Positions 17,424-25,624 of a stretch of 25,624 nt of DNA are shown here, one piece after another. Location of the stretch: positions 1 to 25,624 of the forward strand of contig PYST01000466.1 in assembly GCA_003049485.1 (NCBI GenBank). The letters are read 5' to 3'. A program made the translations under genes and the position numbers. This DNA comes from Ophioceras dolichostomum (Eukaryota; Ascomycota; Sordariomycetes; Magnaporthales; Ophioceraceae). The notes below the pieces were generated by a model. It was not told where the DNA came from and searched no databases. It saw only the letters and a list, made by a program, of their open reading frames with translations. Numbering within the stretch: the stretch's first letter is position 1; each line of letters starts with the position of its first letter.

Positions 17424-20400
17424 CTAAGCCTCTTCGACAACCGACATACTGTCCAAATCCGCGCTTGTTTTCGCCCCCCATCCCCTTCTTTCGTACTTCT
17501 TGCCTTCTAGGACAGATTGAATGAAAGCTTCCCCTTGCCCAACCAATGCCTTCCCTTCGGGTGCCTCCTCGAGGCACTTTCTAAATCTCTCACCTTCCTT
17601 CTGCGTCATCTCCTTGTAAGCCTTCATATTCGCGGCATCGTCAAAAGGCAGGAATGGCAGAATATGACGAAACGTCTCGCCCCATCCGCGGTGTTTTGAA
17701 AACCATTTGTGTACAGTACTGGGTGCTTTGTTCCACAGCGAACACAGCTCTGTTATCAACCCCGACTGCAACCTTCCATAACCATCTCTGGTCCGTATTT
17801 CATCCATCTTTTCCACAGCTTGTATCCTAAAGAGCAAGGACAAGAAAGCATGGAGCTGCGATGACTTTTCGTATCGGTCGCCGAGGTTGCAGTACTCTTT
17901 CGCCTGGTCGATCAGTGTGCCGCTGTCGATTTTGAAGCGAGGTCGCTCGTCGTCAATCTTCCCGTATGCAGAAATCAGACCGATAAATCGCTGGTATGCA
18001 TCCATGCCGAGCAGGTTGGCTGCCAAAGCCTCCGGAGCTGGGTTGATTTTCTGCATTTTCGACCGATGTTCAGTAGGCTCGGCGGCGGGCCGCTTCCTTG
18101 AAGAGGAGGTAGGGTAGGACCCTGGGCCCGACTTCTTTTGTTTTCTCGGCGACTTCCTAGTGTTGGCAGGTGTCTGCTGTTTAGGCGTCCTTCGGCGACG
18201 AAGGCGGCGTCCTGGGAGATTTGGGTCTGTCGCTTCTCCGTCTTCCTCCTCTCCTCCTTCGACTTCCCCTTCCGCCTCCTCCTCCTCCTCCTCCTCCACA
18301 CCTTCTCCATCTTCCTTATCCCCATATTCCTTATCCCCTTCTCCGTCTTCCTCCTCCGCGACTTGCTCTTCACCCGGGCCAAGGAGCCGTAGATGCTCGA
18401 ACGTAATCGGTAGCATTGCATTCTTTTTAATACACCTACCAAGAGTGCATGGCCGGTATCTCTCTGGGGGAGCCCAGTCCGGATTGGCGTAGTTGACTGC
18501 TTCGGCCACAGTGTACGTGGCACTAAACCCAGAGTGATACACCCTTGGGTAAAGTACAATCAGCTGGCCTGCCACTTGCTTGAACTGTCTGACCTTGATC
18601 CCTTGGTCTCGCAGGTGATGGACACCTGTATGCACAGCAAGGTGTCGCAGAAACTGGGTACAGTCCGTTCCGCCTAGCGACTCCCTGAAAGCCGTAATGG
18701 CAATTTCCATTGTATGCGGCTCGGTCCAAAACCACACCTTTTTTCCTTGATGGAGGTAGTTGAGAGCTCCAAGAAAGAAGTCTTCGATGTGCCATGCAAA
18801 AGGGCCCGTACCCTCGTACCCAGTTGGAGTGTGGATTCCTACAAGGCTCTTTGCAGTTTTTAGAAGCTTGTTCCCCCGAATCGGCCAGACAGGACTGTCT
18901 GGGGGCAAGCCGGCTTCCTTCCGTTCATATGGTGACCGAGCTGGGATGTCAGTGCAATAGGTGATGCCTCCCACACTGTTTTGATCACCCAGGCACTTCT
19001 CGAAGGCTGTGATAATGGTGTCGAGATCCAGGGCTGAGCCGGCACAAGACTGACGATCGAACACGGCTTTCCCCGGTTTTGTCGCCAGACAGACAAACCC
19101 GTCGTTGAGTCTCTCTGCTATGTAGCTTGCGCACGCCAGCGTCCGAGGCGTCTTGACTTGAGGAAGATGTTTCCGCATCTCTGGTGGGGCTTCGATGATA
19201 AATGCTCCACCTTGCTCGGCACCAAGCTCCTTGGCGCAGGTGAAAAGCATCGGAAGGCCTTCCTTGTCGGCCTTCATGTCCTTGTACTGGTCAGGTGTCG
19301 GCATAAGCACCAACACTTGCCCGTCTGGCCCAGCCGCTTCCCATCGGTATCGAATGCCGTTGTGCTCCCGTCCGGATGGGAGCGGATGGTGATCTCTGAT
19401 AATAAAGCGAGCATCGGTGTGAAATGCGTTGGGAGACGGAGCGGCGGGCGTGTCTAGGTCCATTGTGTCAGGGCAAGGATCGGCAGGGGAAGGTACCTGG
19501 GAATCTGATGGATCGGAGATCAGTCCTGGGGGCGGGCGGCCGTTAGGGAGCGGGTGGCGTTGTTCGTTGACAGACGAGGGAGCCGTCGACTTAGGAGAGG
19601 CGGGTGCTGTGTCTGCTTGGTCCTCTGAGGTGCAAGGATCGGTGAAAGGGGAAAGGGGCTGGGTAGACTGGGAAGCGGAATCTGGGGGATCGAGGTTGTC
19701 GGTTGGAGCAGGGTCTGCAAGAGGGTTTGCGAGAGCGTTGTTCAATTGATTGAGGAAGTTTTCAAAATCTGGCGTGGATGCGTTTGAGTTGTCTGGTGCA
19801 CATGCTTGGGCTCCATCCATGACATCGGTCTGAGTATGGGCCGCGGCCTTGGCGTCCACTATCGTTCGCACCTTCTCTGCTTCCGCTTTCGCTGCTCGGG
19901 CTGCGGCCTCCGCTTCCGCAGCCCGCTGCTCCGCTTGCTTTGCCCGCTCATCTGCGGCAGCCAGCAGTTGTACGATCCTCAGGTCCTCGATCTCAGGCTG
20001 GCTGCTTTCGGGCGGAGGCGTATAAGGTCCTGCTTTGGCGGCTTTAAGACTGTCGAGTTCAGCTCGCAGTATTGCCAGTTCTCCCTCATGCTTAGCCTGC
20101 AGTTCTTTCTCGGCTTCCAAAACCGCGATTTGAGCTCGAAGCTTTTCGAGGTCAGCCTTATCGTCGTGCGAATGCGGATATTGGGCTGGTGCGGGGACAC
20201 TGAAACTGAGTTTTTCGATTTGAGCCCGAAGTTCGGCGTTCTCAACGACCAGTCTTTGTTGTTCAGGTGAAGAATTGACAGGGGTGAACGACGAGGATAT
20301 GGCACGTGCAGGAACCCTGGCCTTGGGCTGGTGACGATTCTCAGTCAAATCTTGAATGAGCGTTCGCGTGGCAGGAGGCAGCTTCTTCCACACGTCAATC

Positions 20401-20444
20401 GTGATGACGATATTGCCACCGGGGTCGATTTGCTCGACCGACAT
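17424..20444 (-). CDS. JmjN/JmjC-type putative histone demethylase with N-terminal coiled coil
   Basis: A single exon of 1006 residues starts at the ATG at 20444. Heptad-rich coiled coils cover about 60-200, including an Ala/Glu-rich block 160-200. A Pro/Ser-rich disordered linker follows (about 205-340). Residues about 380-426 (MPTPDQYKD...GA...II..P) resemble a degenerate JmjN. The JmjC domain lies at about 535-655 with WHIED (H552, E554), the second iron ligand in YHSGF (H637), a candidate 2-oxoglutarate Lys at 568-569, and N651; the Fe(II)/2-oxoglutarate residues look intact. The nearest pattern is KDM4/JMJD2. An acidic Glu run (about 695-740) and basic RKSPRKQKK-type signals follow, and then a C-terminal region (about 800-970) that I do not recognise. 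The stop lies 21 bp from the Helitron 5' end, same strand. It could be a host chromatin gene or transposon cargo. Confidence 0.82.
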   Translation of the reverse strand: MSVEQIDPGGNIVITIDVWKKLPPATRTLIQDLTENRHQPKARVPARAISSSFTPVNSSPEQQRLVVENAELRAQIEKLSFSVPAPAQYPHSHDDKADLEKLRAQIAVLEAEKELQAKHEGELAILRAELDSLKAAKAGPYTPPPESSQPEIEDLRIVQLLAAADERAKQAEQRAAEAEAAARAAKAEAEKVRTIVDAKAAAHTQTDVMDGAQACAPDNSNASTPDFENFLNQLNNALANPLADPAPTDNLDPPDSASQSTQPLSPFTDPCTSEDQADTAPASPKSTAPSSVNEQRHPLPNGRPPPGLISDPSDSQVPSPADPCPDTMDLDTPAAPSPNAFHTDARFIIRDHHPLPSGREHNGIRYRWEAAGPDGQVLVLMPTPDQYKDMKADKEGLPMLFTCAKELGAEQGGAFIIEAPPEMRKHLPQVKTPRTLACASYIAERLNDGFVCLATKPGKAVFDRQSCAGSALDLDTIITAFEKCLGDQNSVGGITYCTDIPARSPYERKEAGLPPDSPVWPIRGNKLLKTAKSLVGIHTPTGYEGTGPFAWHIEDFFLGALNYLHQGKKVWFWTEPHTMEIAITAFRESLGGTDCTQFLRHLAVHTGVHHLRDQGIKVRQFKQVAGQLIVLYPRVYHSGFSATYTVAEAVNYANPDWAPPERYRPCTLGRCIKKNAMLPITFEHLRLLGPGEEQVAEEEDGEGDKEYGDKEDGEGVEEEEEEEAEGEVEGGEEEDGEATDPNLPGRRLRRRRTPKQQTPANTRKSPRKQKKSGPGSYPTSSSRKRPAAEPTEHRSKMQKINPAPEALAANLLGMDAYQRFIGLISAYGKIDDERPRFKIDSGTLIDQAKEYCNLGDRYEKSSQLHAFLSLLFRIQAVEKMDEIRTRDGYGRLQSGLITELCSLWNKAPSTVHKWFSKHRGWGETFRHILPFLPFDDAANMKAYKEMTQKEGERFRKCLEEAPEGKALVGQGEAFIQSVLEGKKYERRGWGAKTSADLDSMSVVEEA

Positions 20445-21227
20445 CGTCGTTGTTGATTGAAGTTATGACAGGATTGATTAAAGGATCGATAGCGCGACAG
20501 ATGTTTGTGTGTGGGGAAAGGCGTTGGTTTAAGGTTGTGGCTTTGTAGCTAGGTGTGGCTGTAGTGGCTTGACGTGACATTTTAAAATCCCTGCTCGGCC
20601 CCACGCTTTGTCGCGCTAATTAGCGTTTATCCCACACAAAGATTCCCAAAAGGCACATCGTCTTGATAAGCGCAATGTACCTTACAAACGAAACACCTAG
20701 CAAGCTTTGTCGGTTTAGAAAGCTAGTACTTTAGTTTCCCTTACCCACATTCCAACGACTTACACCAACCCTGGGCCGACAAGTGGTGCGCTGGCTGTCA
20801 CGGTCAAGGCCTTAACCCGCTTATCTGGATGGACGGCCTCGACTTGTCCGTCCAGTCATCATAAGCGGTGTCTATGGCTGCCAGCAAATTCGTGCTCCCA
20901 CAAAATATGCCTTTTCCGGGCGAAATCACACAGATCGCCGTGAGGAGGGGGGAGCTTGGGGGAGCCGTTCGCCGCCCACTCTCGTTCACCTCGTCTGTTT
21001 GACTTTAGTTGTATCACAAGAAGGGCTCGTCGTCCCCTCATTACAAGGGATAACCTTCTTTCACTCCTCAGTACGATCTCTGTACCTTGTTTTTTTTTTT
21101 TGACCAAACCCTTCCTGCCTACTTAGTCGAGTGCCCAGGTCTCTCTGTTATCCTCACCAGACAGCAGGAGAGAGCACGACCGTGTCCTACTACACAAACA
21201 ACCCCTCCAGCTCGTATCCTCGGCCAA
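20445..21227. other. intergenic region upstream of the JmjC gene
   Basis: No supported gene. It contains the 12-bp palindrome CGCTAATTAGCG (20614-20625) and, overlapping its end, GTTTATCCC (20625-20633), the inverse of GGGATAAAC at 17404-17412. A T11 run lies near 21091-21101. Confidence 0.4.
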
Positions 21228-21785
21228 ATGCGTCACATGACAGATCTAAACCCCCTAGGCGCCGCCGATCACGACGCCTACCACCGCAGCTCTGCAGCCG
21301 ACGCTAGCCTCTACCCAGGGGCCGCACCCTTCCACCCGCATTACACGACCAGCAGTGCGTCCCAGAGCACCATTCCCTTCCGGATCTACCACATGCCCAG
21401 CAACGTAGCGCCGAGCACTTTCAACCCGACCGCCGCTGCTTTCCATCCCTTCCACGTCGGAGCCCCAAGGCAAGCCCCTTCTGGCCACATTACACCGCCC
21501 GTCCTGTTGCAAGCGCCCCTGTCAGCGACCCCGGCGATGTTGGTATGTACATGGACGACTAGTAGCCGCAATAACTACTACTCGGCTTGTAGCGATGACG
21601 CCCAATACGACGCTCAGCATCAGCAGACCTCCTCTCGCAACGATGACACCCTGGGGATTCCATCCCCGACCTCAAGCGAGATAGAGTACAATACCGACCG
21701 CTTCAGCGGCCCCGCCCAGTTCGGCGGGACGCCCCTGCGCAACTTGGCACCAGAACATCTTGAGCATAGGCCACCTGCGCTGTAA
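21228..21785 (+). CDS. hypothetical low-complexity protein
   Basis: From the ATG at 21228 (a second at 21237) an open frame of 185 residues runs to TAA. It is rich in Ala, Pro, Ser, His and Gln (for example FHPHYTTSSASQSTIPF), with no membrane segment and no domain I recognise. A GTATGT...TTGTAG intron-like stretch (near 21543-21592) would shift the frame if spliced, so the single-exon reading is used. It could be a disordered regulatory protein or the first exon of a lost gene; composition alone supports it. Confidence 0.3.
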   Translation: MRHMTDLNPLGAADHDAYHRSSAADASLYPGAAPFHPHYTTSSASQSTIPFRIYHMPSNVAPSTFNPTAAAFHPFHVGAPRQAPSGHITPPVLLQAPLSATPAMLVCTWTTSSRNNYYSACSDDAQYDAQHQQTSSRNDDTLGIPSPTSSEIEYNTDRFSGPAQFGGTPLRNLAPEHLEHRPPAL

Positions 21786-21880
21786 TTGTCTCGTGAGGAG
21801 TGGGCAATAGCTTTGACTGTATTTTCTATGACGGCTGTGACGGGTCTCAAGACTGAACGGCCTCACTAGCAGCGATGGTG

Positions 21881-21923
21881 CACGTGCATCTCTCACGTGA
21901 TCAAGGATCTGTACCGTCACGTG
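21881..21923. promoter_or_regulatory. cluster of three CACGTG palindromes
   Basis: CACGTG occurs at 21881-21886, 21894-21899 and 21918-21923; the last two sit in the longer palindrome TCACGTGA. This is the E-box core bound by bHLH factors such as Cbf1. Three in 43 bp is well above chance. Which gene they would serve is unclear, because both neighbours are doubtful or decayed. Confidence 0.4.
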
Positions 21924-21981
21924 ACCAAAACCCCGCACTGCATGACCTTTTTTTGACCTTGACGTGCCTAGTGCTTTGCAC

Positions 21982-22015
21982 AGACTCTTCTCTTTCTCTC
22001 TCCATAGAAGAGTCT
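21982..22015. repeat. 10-bp inverted repeat (hairpin)
   Basis: AGACTCTTCT (21982-21991) and AGAAGAGTCT (22006-22015) are perfect complements around a 14-nt pyrimidine-rich loop. It lies in non-coding sequence; it may be a transposon scar or an RNA hairpin, and nothing further shows its role. Confidence 0.45.
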
Positions 22016-22229
22016 TCGTTCTAGAGCATCAGTATGATGGCTGTTGAAGCCTGCGTTCCGTGATCGTGACATTTTCGATTTCGGATTTTCGATCTCGGAT
22101 GCTGGCTGCTGGTTATCTAGCGGCTTTGTTTTTCCGATCAATTTTTGCCGAAGTCTACTCTACCTCTCCTTGTTGATCTTATCAGCGTAGTTCTCTCACC
22201 CACCCCTTTTGTCAGGAGCTTGACCTGAG

Positions 22230-23012
22230 GAGCCCCCACCCTGTTGGGCCAAAAGGAGGAAAAGATCGAGTCTGGCCACTTGATCTTTCTGGGAGTTCTA
22301 TCAACCTTTGAAACGGAGGTCAATACCACGCCGTAACAGGTATTACGTGATTTGAGACCCGATATATCGAGGCCTTCCTTTGATTTTTTGGGATGCGGTA
22401 TCGCTGCTCGATAACCATACTCCTGCAAATAAAGCACCAATGCTTCTACCTCATGAGCTTCGAACGTGGCATGATCCTCGACGCTATTACTAGCACCATC
22501 GCCAGGTTCGTAAACCACTTGTGCTCGCTCAACTGTCAGATGATCCAATAGATCTAGCCAACCTCGAATTGACCTTTTCGCTGGGGACCGTCCCATCATG
22601 ATGGGCGACGAGCTTACATACGACTACAACTTCAACCCGTTCTCGTCCAAAAACGTCGAGAAGTGTCGGTGCAGTAGCGACAACTGCCGAGGCGTCCTGA
22701 GACCAAAAGCCTAGAACGACAACCTTACCAGGGTAGATGGAAGAGGAGCCTCTAGTGGCGGTGGTGGCAGTGGTGGGGGGAAGGCAACAGCACTGGCTTT
22801 GGTGGCAACGGGAAGAAGGGATCGTCTTCGTCGTCGTCCCCCCAAAACGACGGCGGTTTGGTCAAGGAGATGGAGGATGTTGTTGAGGAGATCACTACTA
22901 ATGCTGCGAAGCGCAAGTTAGAAGGAGCTTTAACGGATGAGTACTCTGAAACCGGCACTGGTGGTGGCGATCGCGACGCCGGCCCTGTAAAGAAACGACG
23001 TGTTACGATCAC
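22230..23012 (+). pseudogene. relic of an ASH1-like SET-domain histone methyltransferase
   Basis: Fragments in shifting frames spell the second half of a SET domain. First come weak pre-SET/AWS traces near 22295-22340, then CFYLMSFERGMILDA and IARFVNHLCSLNCQMIQ (22441-22548, the NHxCxxN core). TAG at 22549-22551 stands where Trp is usual. A frameshift follows, then LFAGDRPIMMGDELTYDYNF and the post-SET CRCSSDNCRGVL (frame of 22565 to TAG 22712-22714). Another frame gives a Ser-rich, acidic then basic tail ending KKRRVTIT at the LTR junction. The family methylates histone H3, probably at K36. Stops, frameshifts and loss of the N-terminal half make it non-functional. The 153-codon minus-strand ORF over it is a shadow. 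Confidence 0.75.
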
Positions 23013-23302
23013 TGTTGGAAAGCCCAGGTAGAAAGCGTTTGCATGCGTGCGATATGAAGGGTTGCCAAAGCAGGTTCAATTCTTCATATGTTCTAAGCTA
23101 GGTTCTATGGAAGAGACAGAGGGAGAGTCCCTCTCTTTAAGTACAGGGAGAGGTGGAAGGTCGATGACGTTACTAAGGCAATCGTTAACGTAGTCGTTGA
23201 CGTAGTCGTTGACGTTGTGACTTGGCCAGAGCCTCGTGGTCACTCGAGGCTTTGCGGTCGACAACTCTGATGATTGGTGATCATCAGTCAACACAATCAA
23301 CA
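23013..23302 (+). mobile_element. solo LTR, family 1 copy C
   Basis: A 290-bp copy of the LTR at 695-976, beginning TGTTGGAAAGCCCAGG and ending CAATCAACA, with one extra GTCGTTGACGTA-type unit. Flanks are ATCAC and GTATT, so no target duplication is visible. This suggests recombination between elements or a deletion on one side. It lies in the same orientation as the SET relic and ends that reading frame with the codons VGKPR then TAG, all from the LTR. Confidence 0.85.
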
Positions 23303-23522
23303 GTATTGTAGTTAGCGTTGAAATTCATGGAGTTGCGGCGTTGTTGTTGCCGTCGCTGCAGCGTTGTTGCGGGCGTCGGGCGATGCATTTACGCGGGCTG
23401 ATATAAGCGTGGAAATTATTGTAAGAGAGCGACGCCCGACAGGGGGGGGGTCGCTCTACTGGGAGCCCCCACAGGCCACACCTTATGTAAGCTGTTGGAT
23501 CTCAAAGGCAGCAGCTTATGTA
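23303..23522. other. short non-coding spacer between LTR and Fot1-like element
   Basis: No gene. It contains a G-run near 23441-23450, an inverted GGGCGTCG / CGACGCCC pair, and CTTATGTAA repeated directly (near 23482 and 23515) just before the transposon edge. Confidence 0.35.
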
Positions 23523-23569
23523 ACGTAATCGGATACCTTCCCGGACGGGACACCAACCCGGACACTTTT
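23523..23569 (+). repeat. left terminal inverted repeat of the Fot1-like element
   Basis: 47 bp from ACGTAATCGGA to CCGGACACTTTT, the reverse complement of 25474-25522 except for a few bases around 23534-23539 and a 2-bp length difference. Confidence 0.9.
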
Positions 23570-23629
23570 TAGCTGCGGACCCAACCACCTCGACTTCGGA
23601 CACGCTTACCTCGCCACCATGATGGCGAG

Positions 23630-25392
23630 ATGCCAAAACCTCTGCAGCACGAGGATCGGGTCCGATTAGCAGTCGATGCTCTGATTTCAGGCCAAATTAG
23701 AAGTATTCGCAAGGCCGCAGCTCTGTTTGATGTGCCGAGGTCAACTCTCCACGGACGCGTCAAAGGGTGTAGTACGCGTCAACAATCACAGATCAGACAT
23801 CGAAAGTTGAGCGTAACAGAGGAAGCTGCCTTGATTCAATAGATTGAATTAATGGACGACCGTAGGATGTCACCGACAATCGGCTATATTCGACAGATGG
23901 CTGATCTTCTCATCTGTGAACGCGACGGCTCGATACTGCTTGACACGCCGGCTGTGGCCACCGTGGCTGAGGACGACTCCGTTGGCGAGAAATGGGTCCA
24001 ACGATTCCTTGCCCGACGGCCTCACCTTAAGTCGAAATATTCTCGAAATTACGACTATCAACGAGCCTTGTGTGAAGACCCAGAAAAGGTCTCAGCATGG
24101 TTTAAGCGAGTCCAAGACACGGTCAACAACAACGGCATCCTCGACTATGACATCTACAACCTCGATGAAACTGGCTTCCAAATGGGAGTAGCTAGTACAG
24201 CCAAGGTGGTAACTCGGTCTGACCGGAGGAATCGACCTATTGTTGTTCAGCCTGGGAACCGAGAGTGGACTACTATCATCGAGTGCATCAATGCAGACGG
24301 CTGGAGCGTCGACCTGCTGATCATCTTCGAGGGGAAGGTTCATATCTCGACGTGGTATGAGGGACTGCCATTGCCGACAACCTGGAGGATTGCAGTCGGC
24401 GAAAATGGCTGGACAACCGCCGAACTTACTCTAGAATGGCTCCAGAAAGTCTTTGAGCCGCAGACCCGACGTCGAACCGTTGGCTAGTACCGACTCCTCA
24501 TCCTCGACGGCCACGGAAGCCATGTTACGCCAAAATTCGACAAGTTCTGCAAAGAGGACTCTATTCTTACCGAATGCATGCCGCCGCATTCCTCCCATCT
24601 TCATCAACCCCTCGATGTCGGCTGCTTCTCGGTCCTGAAGCGAGCCTACGGCGAGTTATCAAAACGTAGATAGCACTTGGAGTTCATCACATCAACAAGC
24701 CAATATTCCTTGAACCCTTCCTTGACGCCCGAAAGAAGNGTTATCAAAACGTAGATAGCACTTGGAGTTCATCACATCAACAAGCCAATATTCCTTGAAC
24801 CCTTCCTTGACGCCCGAAAGAAGACCTTCAGCTCGAAAACATCAAAAGTGGCTTTGCAGCAACAGGGCTTGTTCCATTCGATCCCAACCGAGTCCTTGCC
24901 CGGCTTCAAGTTAAAACGCGAACACCAAGCCCTCCGCCGGTCCTTGAACAGCCAAGCTCAACGCTCCCCCTCAAGACTCCATCGAATATCGTTGAGCTTG
25001 ATAGGATCCAAAGACGCCGTCAATGCGGGACAAGCCCAACAGACCGGGCATCGCAGAAGATCGTTAAGGGGTACCAGATGGCGATGCACAACGCTGTTCT
25101 CTTACACGACGAGAACTCGTGGCTTCGGGCGGAAAACACCCGACAGAAGAGAAAACGAGCACAACGCCGAGCACTCATCCAGACTGGAGGTACCATGACG
25201 ATTGGGGAAGGGGTAGCTAACGTTGAGAGCCGCCAGAAGGTTCAAGACATCCAGGAACCAGTTCAGGAGGTCGAAGAGGGAGAGGCGGGGCCCTCAGAAG
25301 GGACAGTGCCAACGGCACGAAAACGTGCACTACCGAGATGTAGTGTCTGTAGGTGGCTCAAGCATAATGCTAAGAAATGTCCCAGCAGATAG
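23630..25392 (+). pseudogene. Fot1/pogo transposase (DDE_1), degenerate
   Basis: The ATG at 23630 begins MPKPLQHEDRVRLAVDALIS. The N-terminus carries a psq-type helix-turn-helix (IRKAAALFDVPRSTLHGRV), then a CENP-B/Tc5-type binding region (GEKWVQRFLARRPHLKSKYSR) and the DDE_1 core with YNLDETGF (first Asp), LLILDGHGSH (second Asp) and HQPLDVGCF (third Asp). The C-terminus has a perfect CCHC zinc knuckle, CSVCRWLKHNAKKC. Lesions: TAG at 23840-23842 and 24485-24487, a frameshift near 24665 and another near 24836. The assembly duplication at 24655-24823 adds a false one. All three catalytic Asp codons survive, but the protein cannot be made in one piece. Such enzymes cut and paste elements with TA target sites. 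Confidence 0.88.
24655..24823. other. assembly seam: exact 84-bp duplication around a single N
   Basis: 24655-24738 and 24740-24823 are identical 84-bp strings, and the base between them (24739) is N. Removing one copy plus the N keeps the transposase homology continuous. The simplest reading is two contigs whose ends overlap but were joined by a placeholder N. Confidence 0.9.
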
Positions 25393-25473
25393 AGATTCGA
25401 TTCATATAGATTGCGCATCAAAGAGTCTCTCTGTCGTGTTGTGAGGTATGCGAGGAGGTGGGGTGTGGGGCAG

Positions 25474-25522
25474 AAAAGTGTCCGGGTTGGTGTCCCGTCC
25501 GGGTAGGTGTGTCCGATTACGT
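25474..25522 (-). repeat. right terminal inverted repeat of the Fot1-like element
   Basis: 49 bp from AAAAGTGTCCGGG to TCCGATTACGT, followed by TA; the inverse of 23523-23569. Confidence 0.9.
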
Positions 25523-25539
25523 TAGTTAACTTAAAGTTA

Positions 25540-25624
25540 ACGTAATCTACCACCTATCCGGTCAGGACACCAATCCGGTCACTTTTCCGGCCCACCCCCC
25601 ACCACCTCGACTTGGGACGCACCT
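25540..25624 (+). mobile_element. left end of a second, diverged Fot1-like element (runs off the window)
   Basis: After TA at 25538-25539 the sequence ACGTAATC...CACTTTT repeats the left end of the first element with scattered differences. It then shows CCACCTCGACTTGGGAC, matching CCACCTCGACTTCGGAC just inside the first element. Only 85 bp are visible, so coding content is unknown. Confidence 0.8.

Larger units (their letters stand above)
23523..25522 (+). mobile_element. Fot1/pogo-type DNA transposon, complete ends
   Basis: A 2000-bp element with near-perfect inverted ends at 23523-23569 and 25474-25522, both starting ACGTAATCGGA and sharing CCCGGACGGGACACCAACCC. TA flanks it at 23521-23522 and 25523-25524, the target duplication of Tc1/mariner-pogo elements. 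The length, TIR size and TA site suit fungal Fot1-like elements. The stated length includes an 85-bp assembly duplication, so the true element is about 1915 bp. The single transposase gene inside is broken. Confidence 0.9.

Noticed and set aside
18138..18492. Plus-strand Ser/Pro/Leu-rich ORFs
   Set aside because: Antisense of the Glu-rich run in the JmjC protein.
22138..22599. Minus-strand 153-codon ORF
   Set aside because: It overlaps the SET relic in antisense and shows no family features, while the plus strand shows conserved SET motifs.

Overview
The window is genomic DNA of a filamentous ascomycete (Pezizomycotina). The reasons are short spliceosomal introns (58-104 nt) with CTRAC-type branch points, a fungal NOD-like receptor (NLR) with a SesB-type hydrolase domain, a Clr5-domain gene, a Fot1/pogo transposon, a Helitron and solo LTRs. 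I cannot name the species. The region is accessory and repeat-rich: host genes lie among nested transposons, and most transposon genes are broken.

Layout, left to right. (i) 1-1115: the possible 3' tail of a + strand gene, then a 282-bp solo LTR (695-976) with a perfect 5-bp target-site duplication (TSD). (ii) 1116-8140, minus: a two-exon NLR of about 2109 residues. It has an N-terminal membrane anchor, a SesB-like alpha/beta hydrolase domain, a hydrophobic stretch, NACHT, and 29 near-identical 33-residue HEAT-like repeats. Its 3' end is cut by a second copy of the same LTR, which carries a different 388-bp LTR nested inside it. (iii) 8843-9955, plus: a divergent two-exon membrane protein (DUF6601-like), facing a Clr5-type gene (9905-10606, minus) that lacks a visible first exon. 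(iv) about 10870-17403, minus: a Helitron with inverted termini and a 3' hairpin. It has a multi-exon Rep/helicase gene with AT-hooks, broken by two inserted elements, premature stops and homopolymer frameshifts. (v) 17424-20444, minus: an intact single-exon JmjN/JmjC-type putative demethylase abutting the Helitron. (vi) 20445-22230: a low-complexity hypothetical ORF and a CACGTG cluster. (vii) about 22230-23012, plus: a decayed ASH1-like SET methyltransferase, cut by a third copy of the 282-bp LTR family. (viii) 23523-25522, plus: a decayed Fot1/pogo element, followed 17 nt later by the left end of a related element that runs off the window.

The parts most worth following are the NLR with its actively duplicating repeat array and LTR-supplied C-terminus, the JmjC gene next to the Helitron, and the Helitron's unusual inverted termini. 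A single N at 24739 between two exact 84-bp copies is almost certainly an assembly seam. Homopolymer frameshifts elsewhere should be read with possible sequencing error in mind. All family names come from reading motifs by eye; no database search was run.
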